From Amoebophrya sp. A120 (Eukaryota > Sar > Dinophyceae > Syndiniales > Amoebophryaceae), in the NCBI GenBank assembly GCA_905178155.1, contig CAJINV010000004.1, positions 9,940,385 to 10,004,384 on the forward strand: DNA of 64,000 nt, read 5' to 3'. Both the position numbers and the translations under genes were made by a program. Under the pieces are notes generated by a model. That model saw only the letters and a program-made list of their open reading frames with translations, ran no database searches and was not told the DNA's origin. Shown piece after piece: positions 58,080 to 64,000 of this stretch (positions are counted from its first letter, which is position 1; every line of letters starts with the position of its first letter).

Positions 58080-59540
58080 ATGATGTCCGCCACCGTGAAC
58101 AAAGCTGCTGCACCCAACAAGCTCGAGCACGAGGCCTTGGAGGACCACCGACCTGCGGCCAAAGTACTACTAATTTCATCCCCGCAACAAGAGAAATATC
58201 ACGAAGTCGAAGTCCGCCGTTCTCTTTGGGAAAGCAGTCTCGTGAAAGACGCCGGCGCGGCTTCGTCTGAGGTGAAAACCCAGTTCCGCCGGCCAGGCCA
58301 CGAGGACTTCGTGATCCGGCAACTGCGAAGTGGCAGAACCGGAATTCGGGTGTGGCCGTCAGCAATACAGCTCCTGAACCACAGCGAGGAGTTGTTGCAC
58401 GTTCATCTTCCTTCGAGGACATCTTCCGACGCTGACGCAACATTCGGCCAGAATTTGAAAGATCATCACCGAGGAATAAAGCGCGTCGCCCTGGAGCTCG
58501 GTTCTGGAGTCGGTGTTGTTGCCGTCGGCCTCAGTCGCCAGAGCTGGAACGTCATCGCGACAGACCACGATTCCGCGACACTGAAGAATCTCCGGTACAA
58601 CATTCAGACGAACCGCTGCCGTGGCGGCGCGAACGCAGTGGAGGTCCGGAAACTCGACTGGTGGGCGATCGAAAAGGCGAGAAGTGCAGTGCTACAACTT
58701 TCTTCAGGCTCTCCTGATTGCGTACCCAATTGTAGTGCTGAGGCGGATCATGCAGGAAGTACGCCGGATGGGGCAGTCGCAGTCTCAGTCACTGTGAAAT
58801 CCAGTTCCAGTCTCGGCGCAGCAGAAAAATCTTTTCCGCAACAGCAAAAGGACCACGACGGCAAAGCTATTGCGCATCTCGAGGACGATTTTCTGGTTGC
58901 GAATTGGCTCCGCGACGACTTGTCGGAGTGTTCTTCGGAGGACACTGCTGAAAACACGACAGAGAAATCATCTCCCACGAATGACGCGCGCTCAACAGTA
59001 GAACGGACAATCAGCGCGAGAAGTTTGCTGACGACCTGTGCGTCTCTGTCGAGCATCGACGACTCCGCGTTGAATACAATCAGAAATGCCGACTTCAGTG
59101 TCGGTGGTCCGTCACCCTCTACAAAAACCACATCCATGGCAATTATTAAACCACTGCTGGTGGATCATCCGGAAATAAACGACAAGACCCTACAGGACCT
59201 CGAAAAACTCGCGAACGAGGTCGATTGCGTTGTGGGGTCAGATTTGCTCTACGAGGACACTTGCAAACCGCTACGAGCGGTGATCCACAGCCTGCTGGAT
59301 TTCAAGGAGAATTTGTCCATGTTTTTCGTTTTCCAGGAACGAACGGAGGGCCGGGTTTTGGAATTTGCGGAAAGCTTGAAACGATGGACAAGTACAAGAA
59401 CGCGGGAGAAGAGCCTGTGTGATGTGGAGGTCGAGCCTGCAGCCGGGATTGTCCTGGAGGAGAAAGAAGTGGAGGTTTTGTGCGGACCGATAACGGAGGG
59501 CAGTGACTGCTGGAAGATTCTTGTGAACCCTAAAATGTGA
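58080..59540 (+). CDS. METTL21-like class I SAM-dependent methyltransferase (Methyltransf_16 type), 486 aa
   Basis: ATG 58080 is chosen because 5'UTR-like sequence precedes it; an in-frame upstream ATG at 57987 would add 31 residues. Family features: GIRVWPSAIQLL at about 88-99, motif I LELGSGVGVVAVGL (about 138-151), acidic post-I ATDHDSATLKNLRYNI (about 159-174), LDWW near 190, and GSDLLYED (about 386-393), the family's DxxY-type segment. A Ser/Thr/Glu-rich insertion of about 160 residues separates LDWW from GSDLLYED. Such enzymes methylate lysines of chaperones, elongation factors and other non-histone proteins in the cytosol; the substrate here is unknown. Single exon. The C-terminal strand region (VEVLCGPITEGSDCWKILV) completes the fold. 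Confidence 0.8.
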   Translation: MMSATVNKAAAPNKLEHEALEDHRPAAKVLLISSPQQEKYHEVEVRRSLWESSLVKDAGAASSEVKTQFRRPGHEDFVIRQLRSGRTGIRVWPSAIQLLNHSEELLHVHLPSRTSSDADATFGQNLKDHHRGIKRVALELGSGVGVVAVGLSRQSWNVIATDHDSATLKNLRYNIQTNRCRGGANAVEVRKLDWWAIEKARSAVLQLSSGSPDCVPNCSAEADHAGSTPDGAVAVSVTVKSSSSLGAAEKSFPQQQKDHDGKAIAHLEDDFLVANWLRDDLSECSSEDTAENTTEKSSPTNDARSTVERTISARSLLTTCASLSSIDDSALNTIRNADFSVGGPSPSTKTTSMAIIKPLLVDHPEINDKTLQDLEKLANEVDCVVGSDLLYEDTCKPLRAVIHSLLDFKENLSMFFVFQERTEGRVLEFAESLKRWTSTRTREKSLCDVEVEPAAGIVLEEKEVEVLCGPITEGSDCWKILVNPKM

Positions 59541-60596
59541 TAGTTTTTCTTCTGATGAAAATCATGGAGGCAGCTACTCAAAAAAGAAAAAGCCTGACGA
59601 GCTGCTTTTTTTGTGACGAGCGAAGATGAACCTGCTTCTCGAGTTTGTGATTGTGTAGAATTCTATAGCTGTGTACAGTTTGCATCTGTTGATGAAAATG
59701 TTTAGCACATATTTGATACCAGCTGGTCGTGTTTCGAGTTGTTGAATATTGCTATGTTTCTGTCAATTTTTACGAATTGCTATACACACATAGTTTCTTC
59801 CAGCTACTTACTAAGTTTCAGTTTGCATGATAAAAAGCGAAAACACTTTGAAACCGAGATGGCAAACGAATTTGGTTGTGCTGTTTCAGGAAAAAAATAC
59901 GGAATACAACAAGGAGCGAAAGATTGACTCTTCTTGCTCTTGGGGGTACGTACGATTGATTTCAGCGACTACTAGAAAAATGCGACAAATAAAAAAAGCG
60001 AAACCGCAACCACCTATACTGTGTTTTAATCAAAAGTGAAAAAGTTCTCATTTGGTGAGGATGACGTGAATCCGAAATCACGAGCTACTCCTTCGTCCGC
60101 CTGGGGATAGTTGCAGTTTTCAGAGTGTGTTGCGCAAAAAAAGTAATTCTCATTCTCCAAAGCTCACAGACAGGGTCGTGCGTCGTAGACGTTATTTCCG
60201 ATATTGATCATAGTCCATAACTCAAGAAAAAGCGAAGAAAAACGCCCTCGAATATACTTATTAATTTTCTTTTCGTCAGACAGAGTACTAACACTAAGGG
60301 TCACGGTGGTATTAAGCCTGCTGACATATCAGGCATAGAGACCTCAAGGAGATCATTCTGCGTAGCTAGTACAACCGGATGAACCACCTAAACGACCTTG
60401 ACGTCCAAGCAAAGCCAAGAAGACTCGTCAAAAATGATTCTAGTTCTCAACAAAGATGTCCGCGGCCAACTAGAAACTCATGCTCAATTATCCTCTGTAC
60501 CTGTAGCGACCGTAACTACAACGACGTTTTTTTCATCGGTAGGTTTCAACTTGTTTCTCAGAACCGAAAAACAGCATAAAAAACGACCCTTAAAAC
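59541..60596. other. Intergenic
   Basis: About 1.05 kb, AT-rich, short ORFs only. The last part is likely the 5' UTR of the RS-protein gene. Confidence 0.5.
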
Positions 60597-63500
60597 ATGA
60601 GCGGCCACATCGTACGCGCACAGCATTCGAAGGAGTCCTCGCACAGCGCCCGTGAGGAGCGCCGCCGGCAGCTGGAGTTGGTGCGGCAGGCGAAGGTATC
60701 AAATGTAAAAATGTCTGGGTCTGGAAGATTGCCAGGTTTGTCATGCACGTTTTGCATGACTCCTGATGTCTGTGATGCATGCCCTAGCATCACAGATTTT
60801 GTGAGGGCCTCCTGATGCCTATACCGCATGACAAATGCTCTTTCCGTGTAGCAAAACTTGGACTCTCTTTGCTGCTCATGCAATACAGATTTTTTTACAA
60901 TCCTAAATCAGCATGACAAGTTGGATTCTTCCAGACCCAGACACTTTTACAGTTGATACAAGGGCATTTTGGAAGCCAGGGAGAACGAATTGATGTTATC
61001 TTCGTCTGAAGACAGTTCCGTATCCTGTGCAAAAGTCTCGTACTCGTAGTAATCCTAATCGCAGTCATGCATTACAAATTTCTTGCTCAAGTGAAATCCG
61101 CATTACAAATTTTATTTCTCATGCCGAGGAAATTTGTCATGCGATTTATACTAGTACGATGCTTTTGCATTTCATATTCCGGTGGAAACAACAAAAATAT
61201 TAAAACAAATAGCAGCAGCAGGAACAGGAACAAAGAGCCGCCCACATCCAAATCCAAGTCCCCGAAAGCACGCCCAGCCGCGCCGCCCGACACCTGGGGC
61301 CCGGTGCGCAGTCGCGTTTCGGGCAGGATGGGGAGCAAGGAGCGGGTCGGTCTGCGGGATCGTGATCGAGGACCACGTGATGCAGGTCCGCCAACTGCTT
61401 TGACGTCGCGGGGTGCAGCTGCCGGAAGACGGCGATCGCGCTCGCGGTCCAGGGGCGACCGGAATGTTGACACGAGACGGAGTAGAAACTACCTTTCGAC
61501 GCGGCCTGCAGAGGTTCCTAGAAGAGGAGGTCCAGCACGTGGTCCACCTGAGCGGACGACCAGGACCAGCCGCGAGCGGGGGAGAAATAAAGACTCCGGT
61601 CGCGGAGCTGCTCCACCGCCGGCGAAGAATGCCCCGCGGAGGTCGAGGTCCCGGTCGAAGAGAGGGCGGGATGGCCAAAATGGCCAAGATGACCGTCGTG
61701 ATGAACCACGACGCGCAGCAGGTGGAACGGAAAAAAGAGACCCGGCCAAAAAGAAAGACCTACCGGAGATAGAAAGACCGGGTACAACAACGACCGTCGA
61801 CGGACGGAGGAAGGGAGGGAGAAAGAGGAGCTCCAGTTCCGAGCAACGGGCAGTGAATAAAGTTAAAGACTCCCGGAAGCAGGACGAGAATAAAGTTGTG
61901 AGGAACCGTGGTAAAGGTGAACAAGAGCCACCGCTCTCTCCTCCTCGCCGACCAGATACAACAACACGAGCTGGCGACCACCTATCCTTTGCAAAAGTAC
62001 CGTACAACTCGTATAAATGCAAGTCTTGCATTACAAATATTTTTCTTAAAGTAAATCAGCATGACAAATTTCATTTCTACTCATGCTGAGAAAATTTGAA
62101 TTTCTAATGCTTTTCAACGAGTACGATACTTTTGCAGTTCATACCACCGGGACGAGCAGCGCAAAACCCAGAAGGAAGCTACCCGACGACAAGTCGTGTC
62201 GTCTCGCGATCGGGCACAACAAACTCGAGGCAAACAAGACAGCAAGCGGGATATAATTACTGGGCGAAATAAGCCTGATGGTGTGCAACGGGACGAACGC
62301 GCCAGGACGGAAAAAGATAGAGGCAAGGAGAAGGGCACAATCGAAAGAGCAAGTGGGCGAGTAGATCACGGAGCAGAAGATGTTGTCAGGCGTGCTGCCC
62401 GGTCCCGTAGTCCCATTTCCCGTCGTGATGTTGCAAAAGGGAAAGACACCAGAGCATCTCAGCGTCGACGTGCAGATGATGAAAACAACAACAACAAGGC
62501 TCGTGTTGACAACAAGACAGCCACGACTGAAAATGAAAATCGAGATCCACCGCAGCGAAATAGAAGAAGCCCAGTGAAACCATCACCAGAGGAGGAACAA
62601 CTTGACAACAAGAAAAACTATGAATTGCAAAAGTATCGTACTCGTATACATGCATTACAAATTTCCTCAGCATGAGAAATAAAATTTGTAAATGCTGATT
62701 TACTCTAAGAAAAAGATTTGTGATGCATGACTGCAATTACTACGAGTACGATACTTTTGCGCAGGATAAAAACAAAACCACTACGACCGGGAGCCGTCGC
62801 ATGGACGACAAGATCGCTGCGAAAATTGCGATATGCATTGCAAAAGTATCGTACTCGTAGTTGTAATTGCAGTCATGCATCATGACAAATCTGGTTCCTT
62901 AGCTCATTCAGAATAGCAAATTCCATTTTGCCTTCTGGCAAAATTTGTAATGCTATCTCTACTAGTACGATAGTTTTGCAATGCAAATGCGACCAAGAAG
63001 CAGCAAGAGAGCAGCTCTTCCTCAGATGAATCGTCGTCGTCGGACTCGGAGGATAATTCCTCATATCCACAGAAAAAAAACCATCCACATCAAATTTGTC
63101 ATGCCAAACACGCATAAAGTCCACTATTTGTCATGCAAAAAATGGATGGGGGTGCGATGGATGTTTTTTCGTGGATTCCCTAAGCTCCTCCTCTCCAAGC
63201 GCACGGAGGACCAAGCAGAAGAAAGAACCAGCTAGCGTAGACGAGCAGAACGGGAACAAGAAGGATGCCAAGATGAGGGCCGCTGACGGGTCAGCGAGGA
63301 ACAACAACAGTAGAAACAACAGGGAACAACGGCAAGTTGCTGGTGCAAAGACGACTGTCCGGCGCGAGAATTTATCCGAAAATAAGCCAAGACCGAGAAA
63401 AGACGAAACGCGAGAGGACGAAAACAATGCTCTTTACAGCCGAGGACGTCGTGGTCGACGTTCCAGCAGCCGTGACCGCAAGAACACAAGAAATAAAGTT

Positions 63501-64000
63501 CTTGCGCCGACGTCCTCTCTGCAAATCAAGGCGAATCATGATGATCCACCGCGCGAGGAGGTGGGTGACGCACCACGTCAAAACGACACCGTTCTTAACC
63601 AGCAGAATATCAAGAAGGCCGACCTTCGACGTCCACGCCGAAGTAGGAATCAGTCACGCTCCCGCAGCCGCGAGCGACAAAGCGACAAGGTTGATGTTGT
63701 GCTAGCGAAAAGGACAACAACTGCTGGAGCTACGATTAGCCTGAAACCAGCTGCAGCTGCGGGAAAAGACGAGGTCGTCCATCAGCAGCGCCGGAGAATT
63801 TCGAATTCTAGGGCTCGGAGGAGCGTGGATTGGCGTTTCGCGGAGGAGGATCATGCTAGTAACAGGATAGTTGTAGCAGGGGACGACGATCGCAGGAACT
63901 ACAACCGCAGAACAAGTGACAGGGAAGTAGAGCGTGCAGGACTCCAACATGTCGAATTGAAAAGACCTGGCTCCACTACCGGAGCCGTTGATCTTCGAAA
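60597..64000 (+). CDS. RS-domain (Arg/Ser-rich) protein, incomplete at window end
   Basis: Exons 60597-60696, 60964-61020, 61182-61982, 62149-62618, 62774-62831, 62993-63063 and 63183 to beyond 64000; about 790 residues seen. It starts MSGHIVRAQHSKESSHSARE with a short charged helix, then an acidic serine patch (LSSSEDSS), followed by hundreds of residues dominated by Arg, Ser, Lys, Asp, Glu and Pro with many SRSRSR, RRSRSRSK and RSRSRERQ tracts. No RRM or PWI domain is visible in the part present; one could lie downstream. RS-rich proteins usually act in nuclear speckles in pre-mRNA splicing or 3' processing. All six introns are introners of families A, B and E, with frame kept at each junction. 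A second serine/aspartate patch is split by the family E element. Confidence 0.72.
60697..60958 (-). mobile_element. Introner element, family B, reverse orientation
   Basis: RS-gene intron 1, 262 bp. Interior inverted relative to most copies. Duplication GAAGG/CAAGG. Can be drawn GT...AG. Confidence 0.88.
61021..61176 (-). mobile_element. Introner element, family A, reverse orientation
   Basis: RS-gene intron 2, 156 bp. Perfect duplication TTCCG. The interior order is the complement of the copies in the SulP gene. Confidence 0.86.
61983..62143 (-). mobile_element. Introner element, family A, reverse orientation
   Basis: RS-gene intron 3, 161 bp. Perfect duplication CCACC. Confidence 0.86.
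62619..62768 (+). mobile_element. Introner element, family A
   Basis: RS-gene intron 4, 150 bp. Perfect duplication AAAAC. Confidence 0.87.
62832..62987 (-). mobile_element. Introner element, family A, reverse orientation
   Basis: RS-gene intron 5, 156 bp. Perfect duplication TGCGA. Right tip reads CAAA instead of CATA. Separated from the previous element by a 58-nt exon. Confidence 0.82.
63064..63177. mobile_element. Introner element, family E
   Basis: RS-gene intron 6, 114 bp. TATCCACAGAAAAAAAACC at the left; the right arm has lost several pairs (GATGTTTTTTCGTGGATT). Flanking CCTCA/CCCTA. Frame kept. Confidence 0.78.

Noticed and set aside
7981-63177. Elements as active autonomous transposons
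   Set aside because: All are 100-625 bp and contain no transposase-like frame; they can only be non-autonomous. No mobilising enzyme gene was seen in the window.
1-64000. CRISPR array, operons, ribosome binding sites
   Set aside because: The repeats are dispersed single copies inside eukaryotic genes with introns, so bacterial interpretations do not fit.
1-64000. tRNA, rRNA or dinoflagellate spliced-leader sequence
   Set aside because: Read for TTCGA-type tRNA loops and the spliced-leader core without a credible hit. A covariance-model scan would be decisive and could not be run.

Overview
The window looks like nuclear DNA of an alveolate protist, most likely a syndinian dinoflagellate parasite of the Amoebophrya type (inference). 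It shows multi-exon eukaryotic genes (eIF3i, SulP anion transporter with STAS, MORN, IQ, ankyrin and RS-domain proteins). All 15 gene models lie on the + strand, as in the one-directional gene arrays of dinoflagellates. Many reading frames are interrupted by short elements with terminal inverted repeats, as described for the introner elements of Amoebophrya genomes. I found no spliced-leader sequence, tRNA or rRNA.

Layout: 0.2-2.1 kb, unknown 639-aa ORF. 3.5-5.8 kb, IQ-motif and cysteine-rich protein. 6.9-14.0 kb, WW/ankyrin protein in 12 exons. 14.8-15.9 kb, membrane protein. 17.2-22.5 kb, SulP transporter. 23.5-25.5 kb, MORN protein. 26.5-28.1 kb, small membrane protein. 29.3-34.2 and 35.0-40.2 kb, two tandem paralogues of a large ankyrin-containing protein family. 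41.9-44.8 and 46.6-50.2 kb, long disordered proteins. 51.2-54.9 kb, eIF3 subunit I with an N-terminal extension. 58.1-59.5 kb, METTL21-like methyltransferase. 60.6 kb to the window end, RS-rich protein (incomplete). Three GC-rich islands (about 41.2-41.7, 45.0-45.9 and 55.7-57.7 kb) interrupt the otherwise moderate-GC intergenic DNA.

The main result is a set of about 40 introner-like elements of at least ten sequence families, labelled A-K here (local names). Each begins TAT (one begins TAA), nearly all end ATA, and each carries terminal inverted repeats. In 23 cases the element is flanked by an identical 5-bp direct repeat, in 7 by a repeat with one mismatch; 10 are weaker. Removing the element plus one copy of the repeat restores an open, homology-consistent reading frame in nearly every case (for example the SulP and eIF3i cores). 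Only 4 of the 30 well-flanked elements can be drawn as GT-AG introns and 3 more as GC-AG. The elements occur in both orientations, sit at different places in the two tandem paralogues, and share an internal TTTGTCATGC-type motif across families that have unrelated ends. This suggests recent, ongoing intron gain by transposition, combined with excision that does not depend on ordinary splice-site dinucleotides.
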